Below are positions 27,750-36,281 of a stretch of DNA of 64,000 nucleotides, piece after piece; within the stretch, counting starts at the first letter, position 1, and each line of letters opens with the position of its first letter. The DNA comes from Sphingobacteriales bacterium (GTDB lineage: Bacteria > Bacteroidota > Bacteroidia > Sphingobacteriales > Sphingobacteriaceae). The DNA lies in the NCBI GenBank assembly GCA_014763615.1, contig JACXVB010000002.1, positions 1 through 64,000 on the forward strand, written 5' to 3'. The notes under the pieces were generated by a model that ran no database searches, had not been told where the DNA came from, and worked only from the letters and a program-made list of their open reading frames with translations. Position numbers and translations under genes: made by a program.

Positions 27750-30700
27750 TTATGGAGCATCATCAGAAATTAATATTATCCTTCCTTCATTTGTTAAAGC
27801 TAAATATTTAATTTCTTTGCCTTCTTTTAATAAATAAAAATCATCTATTTCATTAAAATTGATTAACGAATTTACCCAATAAATGGGTGCTGCAATTTGA
27901 TTACTTTTTTTATCATATGTTAATGTTGCCAATCCTAAAGCATCATATTTACCTTCATAAGGAATGGCACCCCAAAAATTACCGTTAACAATAAGCTGAT
28001 TTGAAGCATTATTTAACATGGAGATAATAGGTGCTTGTTGATAAAGATAAGGTAAAGGTTCTATTTTGTTGGCATTCAAGAAATCACTGATAAACACGCT
28101 ATTAAATGTATTTGCTATTAATTTATTTTTTTCATTCAATTTATCACCAAAAATCACATCAGTAGTTTTATCAGCCATTTCTCTATAACTCAGCCATTTC
28201 TTTTTCAAATAAGGCAATTCCGTTTCTAAATCGTTTTTGGGTCTGAATGGGTACGCTTTCCCTTTGAAATAATAAGATAAAATCAAATCGTTTCTTCCAT
28301 CATCATCCAAATCTGAATTGTATAAACTTAGAGGTTGATTTTGTTTAACATTAAGTTTATTATTCTGCCCCCAATTTCCTGCTATTAAGTCTAACTTTCC
28401 GTCTCCATCAATATCTGAGACCGAAATTGATTGCCACCAACCTTTTAATTGTGCCAAGCTTGTAGAACTCCATTCTTTTAATCCATTGCTGCTGTTTAAA
28501 AATATTTTCAAAGGTTGCCATTCAGAGGCAATGAGTAAATCCTGCTTACCATCATCATTAACATCTTTTACATCAATGCTTTTAATAAAGGGGATAGTTT
28601 GCAATTCTTGAAACTGATCTTTGGAGGCTAAAACAAATTCATTTTTGCCTTTATTTAAAAATATGTACGAAGGTAAAGTTTGTGTATAATTTCTGAATGA
28701 AACTGCACCTGCCAAAAATATATCTGGTTTATTATCTCCATTGATATCAATAACTGCAATTTTTGAGCTTAAAGAATGTGTATTAGGCATGTTAATTCTC
28801 TCAAAATTTCCTTTTCCAAGGTTCATCCACACTTTAATGGGCTTTATGTCTTTGGATTCTGCAAAAGGATTTTCTGCACTTGTAACTATTAAGTCAAGTT
28901 TACCATCTTGATTAAGATCCACCAATTTTACATATCTATCTGCATCTTTAAGATGATTAAAAAATATTTTTCCTTTTGTAAAGGTTCCGTTCTTATTACC
29001 CATTAAAAAATATTTTTCTTGACCACTAATCCCACCAACATAAATATCGTCATATCCATCTTCGTTGATATCCCCAACAGCTATAGGAGGAGGCTGTGGC
29101 AAATAGGTATGCGGTAATAAGTAATTATAATTAAAATCTAGTGTTGGATAAATCTGGACCTTTGCAATTTGTTGTGCCTTTACTTTCTTGTATTTAAACT
29201 GTGCTACTGGTTTGATAAAATTTGAGATTAGTTGCCTTGTATTTTCTACCGGTTTTTGAACATTATTTGCATCATATTTTATCAATTCACGTTTATTAAT
29301 ATTAAACTGATTGATGATTTGATACGAGTTATCAGGCCAGATTATTAGCATCTCTTTGGGTTCTTCTTGCACATTAAAGGCGAAAGTTAAGGAGGTGTTC
29401 TGGGTACTCTCAAAAGCTGTACTAGTTTGTATTTCCTGATGATCAACCGTTTTGTTGGATTTTAAAAACACCTTAGTACCAATACCGTCAATATTAGGGA
29501 TTTTATACTTTACGTTAATAGATAGGTGTTTTAGTTTTTTTAAATGGTCTTGCTCTATGCTATTGTTTTTATAAATAAATGCCGCTTTATTGATGTTATT
29601 GGTTACAATTTCCTTATCTCCGTCATTATCCAAATCAACCATAATTGCTCCATGAGAAGAAGAAACATCTTGCATATCATTTGAAGAAGATATATCCGTA
29701 AATTTCAATAAGCTATCTCCTTGAAATAAATAATTATGAACTTTACCATCAGGCATCATCTCTATTTTATTTCGATCAAATTTTTTACTTGAGCTAAAAT
29801 TTTTGAAGACATTATGATCACCCAAGTATTTTAGATAATCCAAATCATTAAGACGTTTTTTTATGCCATTAGAAAAGAAAATATCTTTCCTGCCATCTAA
29901 ATCAAAATCTTCTACTAAGGGAGACCAAGTCCAGTCTGTTGCTGAAATACCAGCATAAAAACCAATATCAACAAATTTATCGCCGTTACCTACATTTAAT
30001 TGCAAACAGTTTTTTGAATATTGATAATAGTATCCACTATTAATTTCTTGGTTATAAATATCTAAGGATTCATCATTCATGGTAGATTTTAATGCATGCA
30101 TATCTTCTGGTAACATATCGGCAGAAATAACATCAACCATACCGTCTTTATTAATATCATTCAATGTATTTCCCATTGAAAATAAACTTGTGTGCCCAAA
30201 TGACTTTTTCAAACTCTCTTTAAAAGTTCCATTATGCTGATTGATATAATAATAATCTTGCTCAAAAAAATCATTACTGATGTAAATATCGTCCCAACCA
30301 TCGTTGTTTAAATCTGCAATGCTCATTCCAAGTCCATAACCAATTGGGGCTGCATAAATTCCTGATTGTTTGTTTACTTCTGTAAATTTATTTTCGTCAT
30401 TTCTGAACAAGTGTTCTCCAGCAATTTCATTGTACTTGTACCTTAAAGTAGAGTCTCCGTAGGTATTGTTACTATGTACTGAGTGAGCTAAAATTAAAAG
30501 GTCTAAGTCGCCGTCTTTATCATAATCAAAAAAAGATGCCTGAGTAGATAAACCGGCAAAATCAATATCCCATTTCTTAGCACACTCAGTAAAAGTTAAG
30601 TTTCTATTATTTAAAAACAGCAAGTTACTTCCTTTAAAACCCTTATAACCAGACACTACTGAAATATAGATATCTTTAAAACCATCGTTATTGATATCGA

Positions 30701-31064
30701 TTATTGTAACTCCTGATCTCCATAAGTTTTGATAACCACCTAAGCCCGCCTTTTTAGTAATATCTTCAAAATTTAACCCTCCCTTATTGACATATAATTT
30801 GTTTTCTCCTTGATTTGAAACAAAAAATAAATCCTGTAAACCATCATTATTAAAGTCTGCGGATGCAACACCTGCCCCATTATAGAAGTATAGATAGTCT
30901 AAGATATTCAAACTATCTGTTTCTACTATTCTATTATTGAATAGTACATGAGTTTGGGTAGAATCCAGCTTTACAAAGACTTTGGGTTTTTCTTCATTAT
31001 TTTTTGTTTGACAAGAAATAAGCAGCAAATTCATTATCAAAATAAACAATATGCTAATTTTCAT
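27750..31064 (-). CDS. Giant FG-GAP/VCBS lipoprotein with ASPIC/UnbV domain (CRTAC1-like)
   Basis: An 1,104-residue lipoprotein (lipobox LLLISC, Cys19). At least thirteen calcium motifs of the form DxNxDGxxD can be counted, in two propeller blocks (about 55-510 and 660-960). Between them lies an ASPIC/UnbV domain (about 515-595, GIGTKVFLKSN to MLIIWPDNSYQII). The family resembles animal CRTAC1 and has no proven function in Bacteroidota; large propellers of this type may bind glycans or scaffold SusCD complexes at the cell surface. It is the second of two tandem paralogues downstream of susC-susD. The gene before it lies 277 bp away. Confidence 0.88.
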   Translation of the reverse strand: MKISILFILIMNLLLISCQTKNNEEKPKVFVKLDSTQTHVLFNNRIVETDSLNILDYLYFYNGAGVASADFNNDGLQDLFFVSNQGENKLYVNKGGLNFEDITKKAGLGGYQNLWRSGVTIIDINNDGFKDIYISVVSGYKGFKGSNLLFLNNRNLTFTECAKKWDIDFAGLSTQASFFDYDKDGDLDLLILAHSVHSNNTYGDSTLRYKYNEIAGEHLFRNDENKFTEVNKQSGIYAAPIGYGLGMSIADLNNDGWDDIYISNDFFEQDYYYINQHNGTFKESLKKSFGHTSLFSMGNTLNDINKDGMVDVISADMLPEDMHALKSTMNDESLDIYNQEINSGYYYQYSKNCLQLNVGNGDKFVDIGFYAGISATDWTWSPLVEDFDLDGRKDIFFSNGIKKRLNDLDYLKYLGDHNVFKNFSSSKKFDRNKIEMMPDGKVHNYLFQGDSLLKFTDISSSNDMQDVSSSHGAIMVDLDNDGDKEIVTNNINKAAFIYKNNSIEQDHLKKLKHLSINVKYKIPNIDGIGTKVFLKSNKTVDHQEIQTSTAFESTQNTSLTFAFNVQEEPKEMLIIWPDNSYQIINQFNINKRELIKYDANNVQKPVENTRQLISNFIKPVAQFKYKKVKAQQIAKVQIYPTLDFNYNYLLPHTYLPQPPPIAVGDINEDGYDDIYVGGISGQEKYFLMGNKNGTFTKGKIFFNHLKDADRYVKLVDLNQDGKLDLIVTSAENPFAESKDIKPIKVWMNLGKGNFERINMPNTHSLSSKIAVIDINGDNKPDIFLAGAVSFRNYTQTLPSYIFLNKGKNEFVLASKDQFQELQTIPFIKSIDVKDVNDDGKQDLLIASEWQPLKIFLNSSNGLKEWSSTSLAQLKGWWQSISVSDIDGDGKLDLIAGNWGQNNKLNVKQNQPLSLYNSDLDDDGRNDLILSYYFKGKAYPFRPKNDLETELPYLKKKWLSYREMADKTTDVIFGDKLNEKNKLIANTFNSVFISDFLNANKIEPLPYLYQQAPIISMLNNASNQLIVNGNFWGAIPYEGKYDALGLATLTYDKKSNQIAAPIYWVNSLINFNEIDDFYLLKEGKEIKYLALTNEGRIILISDDAP

Positions 31065-31341
31065 TATATTTTTTAATTTCTTTTAAGGATTTACTTCGCT
31101 TCAGTTTGGGATAAGAAGGGCTTCAATGAACTATTTTTAAAAAAATTAACTGCCAGAATATCAAATAGGTAATTGCATTTAATTGTAAAATGCAACAACA
31201 TCAATCTATCAACAACTTCTTGATGAATAATCCTATGGGGATATTTCCTGAGTACCATTACTTTCTTAAAAAATCTTCTATTCAAATCATCTTTCATGAT
31301 ACCCATTGTAACTCCATCTAACTGCTTAAATCAAACTTTTG

Positions 31342-34300
31342 TTATTTATCTAAACTATAGCTCAATACGGTGTTATTATTTCTACCAAATAGGTATTGCT
31401 TTGTCCCGTTTTTACTTTTTAAGATCATGGAAGACCGGGTTTCACCTACTAGGTTTAAACCGCTAGCTAAATTAGTTATATACGTAAAATGATGATTTTT
31501 ATAAGAAAAAAGCTGCCCATGATTAGCATCTAATCTTCCTACTTCTGGTTTAAAATTAAAAGAATTTCCAGCTAAAATAATACTTCTTATTCCTCTAATA
31601 TGATCAAATAAAATGGTGTTAATACATGATAATTGTGCTTGATAAGGGAAAGGAGAAAAATCAAATTTACCATTCCCTTTATTGAAAAATACCCCAGAGG
31701 ATAAGGTATTAATTTCGTGTACCTCAGCGTCTTTAACCATTTCATCGGTTAAGACATTATCAGAAGTTTTACCTGCATAATCTTGATATCTTAAAAAACG
31801 CTTTTTCAAAATTGGTAGTTGCATTACCAAATCAGATTTTAAATGAAATACGTAACTTTGGTGATTTGATTTATATAGTGTAGTAATAGATTCTTTAGTA
31901 CCATTATTGTCAAAATCTTTAATATAAATTTTCATTGGCTCCTTTTCAGAGGCCTGAAACTTAGTGTTTAAACCTAGATTTCCTGCTAAAATATCTAGGT
32001 TTCCATCTCCATCTACATCGGCAACTGTTAAGCTACTCCACCAACCCTTATAATTAGAAAGGCTATGGTCTGCCGTAAATAACCCTTTATGATTTTTAAA
32101 AATCTGTATTCCCATCCAGTTTCCTGCAAGTATTAGGTCGTCATCACCATTATGGTCTAAATCAGCCCAAGCAGCAGCGGTAACCATTCCTATTTTATGA
32201 TTTTTTCCAAAAACCTGATCAGAGATATCTTTAAAATTTCCTTTACCATCGTTACTAAAGACGTAAGAATCAGGAGAACTTCCATAATCTCCGGGTACAC
32301 TTCTACCACCTATAAAAAGATCCAAATTCCCATCATGATCAATATCAGAACTAAATACGATAGATGCGTTAACATCTATGTTAATACTTCTACTTTTATT
32401 CCAAGTAAATTGACCTTTACCATTATTTTCATAAAAACGTGGATGCATTACCTTAGAACCTAGTTGTTCTTGATTGCCCCCAAAACAAACTATCAAATCT
32501 TCATCTCCATCATTGTCAAAATCGCCAAAAACAGCACCTGCAGTTTCTAAATAGGATTGTTTTTTAAAATCCTCAGGTATATATTTTAAAAACTTTCCGT
32601 TGGTTTGTTGAATGTAAATGGCTGCTGAGTAACCTTTTGAACTACTCATATAAAAATCCTCTAAACCATCATGATTGACATCGCCTTTTGCTAAATAAGG
32701 ATTCTCACGAGATAGCATCTGAAGCATTAATCTTTCATTATCAAAATCTAAAAAATTATCCTCCTGATGTTGAGGAATTTCCTTAAACAAAAACTTAGTA
32801 TCTTCTTTAAACAAAGGTTTTATTACTTTTTTTGAAAAATTATAAGTGTTTAGTGCATTTTTAATATCAAACGTGTAACTGCTATCTGTTTTTACATGCT
32901 TTAAAGTTTGATAGTTTTTATTGGGCCATATCACTAAAATGGAGTCTATACTTAAAGTTTCGCCCACACCAATTGTTAACACATTTGGACAGGTACTACT
33001 TTGAAAACCATGAACAGGTTGATGATAATAAATAGCTTTGGTATTTTTATTAAAAATTTTTATCGTACTCCCTATCCCAAATCTATTTAAAGAATCTCCG
33101 CTAAAATGAATTTTCAAATACTTATTTTTTGTGAGTTCGTTGGCATTATTTTTATAGAAAAAAACCGGCATATTAACATTGTTCACCACTAAATCGTTAT
33201 CTCCATCATTATCCAAATCTCCGTAAGTAGCCCCATTGCTATAGGATAATTTATCAAGACCTAATTTCTGTGCTTCATTGGTAAATGTTAGATTTCTGTT
33301 GTTTATAAATGCATAATTAGGTAGTGGTGTTGAGGTCATTTTGTCTGTAAAATCTTTATAATCAAAGTTTTTTCCTTGAGCGACCTTCTCCATATTATCT
33401 TTATTGGATAAAAAATCTATGTAATCCTGATTGGTTAGGTCTTTATAAATTCCATTTGAGACAAAAATATCTTTCCAACCATCATTATCAAAATCCATGA
33501 AAAGAGCTCCCCAGCTCCAATCTGTGGCCGCTACACCGGCATAAAATGCAATTTCAGAGAAAGTATTATCCCCATTATTTAATTGCAAACAATTTTGCAT
33601 ATATTGATTGTAATAACCATCATTCTGTTTCGCCCTATTCACATCATAGCTTTCAAAGGAAGTCATGGTTTTTAACCTTTTATCATCTTCGGGTAGCATT
33701 TCTGTGGTGAAAATATCATATTGGCCATCATTATTTATATCTCCCACATCAGAACCCATAGACGCCAGGCTTAGGTGCCCCATTTGGTTTTGGATATCTT
33801 CTTTAAAAGTTCCATTTTTTTGATTGATATAAAGATAATCTCGTTCAAAAAAATCATTTGAAACATAAATATCAGGATACCCATCTTGATTAATATCACA
33901 AACCGAAACACCTAAACCAAAACCGATGTCGCTAGAATAAATTAGAGCTTCTTGTGTTACATCAACAAAATGGCCATTATCGTTTCTGTATAGTCTATCT
34001 CCTCCCAACTCATTATTTATACCTCGCAAATTTTGAGTAAAGTCAAAACTATCAACAGGTCTAAACGAATTGTTAAGAATGTAGCAATCTAAATCTCCAT
34101 CTAAGTCATAATCAAAAAAAATGGCATGCGTAGATAAACCTTCATCAGCCAAACCATAGGCCTTAGCCTCTTCTTTAAAAGTTCCATTCTTTTGATTGAC
34201 AAAAAGTTCATTCTCCGTTTCACTACCATTAGCGTTTCCGCTATTACAAACATAAATATCTAGCCAACCATCATTGTTGATATCCACCATGGTCACTCCA

Positions 34301-34638
34301 GTGCTCCAGTATTTAGAGCCTCTTACGCCAGCTTTTTCTGTGATATTTTGAAATTTCCAGTTTCCTTTATTGATCAACAACTGATTATTACCTTGATTTG
34401 AGGTAAGAAACACATCATTCAATCCATCGTTATTTACATCTCCAATTCCGACACCACCTCCGTTGTAATAATTTCTAAAAGTAAATACATTAGTCCCCCT
34501 TTTGTCTTGCAATTGATTAATAAAATCAACTCCTAAAGAGGCGTTATCTTGTAAATAAAAAAGTGTTTGGGATTCCTTTTTACAAGAAGAAACTAAAATA
34601 ATAAGAACAATCAAAGGAAAGATTTGATGTTTAAACAT
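31342..34638 (-). CDS. Giant FG-GAP/VCBS lipoprotein with ASPIC/UnbV domain (CRTAC1-like)
   Basis: A 1,098-residue lipoprotein (lipobox LVSSC, Cys19), paralogous to the next gene downstream with the same layout. Some thirteen DxDxDGxxD-type calcium motifs form two blocks, and an ASPIC/UnbV domain lies between them (GIGSTIKIFNKN, HGFQSSTCPNVLTIGVG, ILVIWPNKNY; about 520-590). The N-terminal block includes conserved FSSxGNxxxD-like and RDYLYIN segments seen in both copies. The shared architecture with sequence divergence points to an old duplication, so the two may form a hetero-pair. It follows susD after 85 bp that carry a perfect 13-bp hairpin, likely setting its expression below that of susCD. 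Confidence 0.88.
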   Translation of the reverse strand: MFKHQIFPLIVLIILVSSCKKESQTLFYLQDNASLGVDFINQLQDKRGTNVFTFRNYYNGGGVGIGDVNNDGLNDVFLTSNQGNNQLLINKGNWKFQNITEKAGVRGSKYWSTGVTMVDINNDGWLDIYVCNSGNANGSETENELFVNQKNGTFKEEAKAYGLADEGLSTHAIFFDYDLDGDLDCYILNNSFRPVDSFDFTQNLRGINNELGGDRLYRNDNGHFVDVTQEALIYSSDIGFGLGVSVCDINQDGYPDIYVSNDFFERDYLYINQKNGTFKEDIQNQMGHLSLASMGSDVGDINNDGQYDIFTTEMLPEDDKRLKTMTSFESYDVNRAKQNDGYYNQYMQNCLQLNNGDNTFSEIAFYAGVAATDWSWGALFMDFDNDGWKDIFVSNGIYKDLTNQDYIDFLSNKDNMEKVAQGKNFDYKDFTDKMTSTPLPNYAFINNRNLTFTNEAQKLGLDKLSYSNGATYGDLDNDGDNDLVVNNVNMPVFFYKNNANELTKNKYLKIHFSGDSLNRFGIGSTIKIFNKNTKAIYYHQPVHGFQSSTCPNVLTIGVGETLSIDSILVIWPNKNYQTLKHVKTDSSYTFDIKNALNTYNFSKKVIKPLFKEDTKFLFKEIPQHQEDNFLDFDNERLMLQMLSRENPYLAKGDVNHDGLEDFYMSSSKGYSAAIYIQQTNGKFLKYIPEDFKKQSYLETAGAVFGDFDNDGDEDLIVCFGGNQEQLGSKVMHPRFYENNGKGQFTWNKSRSINIDVNASIVFSSDIDHDGNLDLFIGGRSVPGDYGSSPDSYVFSNDGKGNFKDISDQVFGKNHKIGMVTAAAWADLDHNGDDDLILAGNWMGIQIFKNHKGLFTADHSLSNYKGWWSSLTVADVDGDGNLDILAGNLGLNTKFQASEKEPMKIYIKDFDNNGTKESITTLYKSNHQSYVFHLKSDLVMQLPILKKRFLRYQDYAGKTSDNVLTDEMVKDAEVHEINTLSSGVFFNKGNGKFDFSPFPYQAQLSCINTILFDHIRGIRSIILAGNSFNFKPEVGRLDANHGQLFSYKNHHFTYITNLASGLNLVGETRSSMILKSKNGTKQYLFGRNNNTVLSYSLDK

Positions 34639-34656
34639 ATTAAAAAGGCCGGAAAT

Positions 34657-34684
34657 AAATGTAGCGAGACATCTCGCTACATTT
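34657..34684 (-). terminator. Hairpin between susD and the UnbV lipoprotein gene
   Basis: A perfect 13-bp inverted repeat AAATGTAGCGAGA/TCTCGCTACATTT around CA. On the minus strand it is followed by ATTTCCGGCCTTTTT, so the T-run is delayed. It may be a partial terminator or an RNA stabiliser that sets susCD above the downstream genes. Confidence 0.6.
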
Positions 34685-34723
34685 AAAAATTTATAAACAT
34701 AAATTAACTACCTATTTTACAAA

Positions 34724-36262
34724 TTAATATCCAGAATTTTGAGTTAAGTTAGGGTTAGTATCAATTGCTCTTTGAGGAATAGGGAATAAAGTTTTTGTTG
34801 GAGCTGATTTTGTTGCTCTTTGGTCAACTGGATCGTTGAAAACTCCAAAGCGAATCATATCATTTCTTCTCCATCCTTCCCAATATAATTCACGTCCACG
34901 TTCTGCAAGTAAAGTACTTTCATCTAAAGCATTTAATGTAGATGCACCTCTTACTGATCTTAAATCATTCACCAATTCTAGTGCAGTTTTACCTTGAGGA
35001 TCGTTTCCACCTCTTAAAATAGCCTCTGCCTTCATCAATAAAACATCTGCATATCTTAAGAAGATATAATCATTACCCGGTTGTCCAACCACCCCATCAT
35101 TGGTTGCGTTCGGCTCTGGAAGATACTTAATTACTCTAATACCATCAGCTTCTTTAGCAAATAAAAGGTTAGCCTGTTCTGTAAAAATTAACGGATTACC
35201 ACTCCTATCAGTCAATTTTTTTCCTGCAGGACCGTATTGTTGACCTACAAGAAACCCAGACTTTAAACCAATTTTATCTGTTAAACCTGGTCTATTTCCG
35301 CCCAAACGTTGATCGGTAGGTTCAAAAGAATGATAAAAATCCGCTAAAGTAGTGAAGCCATTCCAACCACTTGGAATTTGATTATAATGTGTGGTCATGA
35401 AATATCGGTTCTGTGCGTTACCTGGTGCATTACCTTCATCATTGGAGATAACAAATATTTCTTCTGTCGATGTAGTAGAGTTATTAGGTGCAAAATTATC
35501 AAAGTATGTTGGGGTTAAAAATTTACCAGACGTAGAAATAACTCTATTGCAATAGTCTATTACCTTATCCATATCTGCTTGAGCAAAAGTGTAAGGACCA
35601 CCTAAAGTTGCTCCCTTATAAACAGCCTGATTTAAATATACTTTAGCTAAAAGTGCTTGTGCAGCAGTTTTATTGGCCTTACCGGGTGCGCCCAAAGGAA
35701 GTGTGCTTTCAGCAAACTCTAAATCTTTAATTAAGAAATCAGTAGCTTCAGAACGGGTCATCACCTTTGGATTAGTATCTGGAGAATCTGTTGGGTTTCT
35801 GAAAGGCTGTTGACCGAAAAGATCTACTACTTGAAACATGAAGAATGCTCTAAGAAAACTAGCTTGAGCTTTAATTTGATCATCAGTTGCTGATTCGATT
35901 ACTTGAGTAGCTCTATAAACACCTGTATTTAATTGATCCCAAGTTGCATTGATTTGATTATGAAATGGATCCCAAGTATGCTGATGTAACTTTCTCCATG
36001 TTCCAAAATCACCCCAATCTGTTCCTCTAGTTGGCCCCATCATCTCATCGGTAGTATGCTCTTGTAAAGCGTATAAATTGGCTTGATCTGTAAATCCATT
36101 TAAAACGCTATATACGCCAGCTAAATCCGCCGCACTAGAAGTGGTATTGGTGTTTACAAATTTAGACCCTAGCACTGATTCGTCTAAATTTGTACAAGCA
36201 ACTACATTTAGAATGAGTAAACCTGATAGTACTGTTAGAAATTTAAAATTTTTATTTTTCAT
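34724..36262 (-). CDS. susD: SusD/RagB family nutrient-binding lipoprotein
   Basis: A 512-residue outer-membrane surface lipoprotein (lipobox LNVVAC, Cys23) that captures oligosaccharides and caps the SusC transporter. The helical TPR-like start AADLAGVYSVLNGFTDQANLYAL and the segment QASFLRAFFMFQVVDLFGQQPFRNPT are typical of RagB/SusD. The C-terminal RGRELYWEGWRRNDMIRFG with its final LFPIPQRAIDTNPNLTQNSGY block is diagnostic. The gene starts 19 bp after susC and is surely co-transcribed. The name denotes family only; the ligand is probably an alpha-glucoside, judged by the neighbouring trehalase and GH65 genes. Confidence 0.93.
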   Translation of the reverse strand: MKNKNFKFLTVLSGLLILNVVACTNLDESVLGSKFVNTNTTSSAADLAGVYSVLNGFTDQANLYALQEHTTDEMMGPTRGTDWGDFGTWRKLHQHTWDPFHNQINATWDQLNTGVYRATQVIESATDDQIKAQASFLRAFFMFQVVDLFGQQPFRNPTDSPDTNPKVMTRSEATDFLIKDLEFAESTLPLGAPGKANKTAAQALLAKVYLNQAVYKGATLGGPYTFAQADMDKVIDYCNRVISTSGKFLTPTYFDNFAPNNSTTSTEEIFVISNDEGNAPGNAQNRYFMTTHYNQIPSGWNGFTTLADFYHSFEPTDQRLGGNRPGLTDKIGLKSGFLVGQQYGPAGKKLTDRSGNPLIFTEQANLLFAKEADGIRVIKYLPEPNATNDGVVGQPGNDYIFLRYADVLLMKAEAILRGGNDPQGKTALELVNDLRSVRGASTLNALDESTLLAERGRELYWEGWRRNDMIRFGVFNDPVDQRATKSAPTKTLFPIPQRAIDTNPNLTQNSGY

Positions 36263-36281
36263 TTTTTTGTTTTTTATGTTT

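Noticed and set aside
31091-31306. 71-codon open frame between the two UnbV lipoprotein genes (minus strand)
   Set aside because: No recognisable family, no signal peptide, and composition typical of spacer sequence; it could be a gene remnant but cannot be supported from sequence alone.
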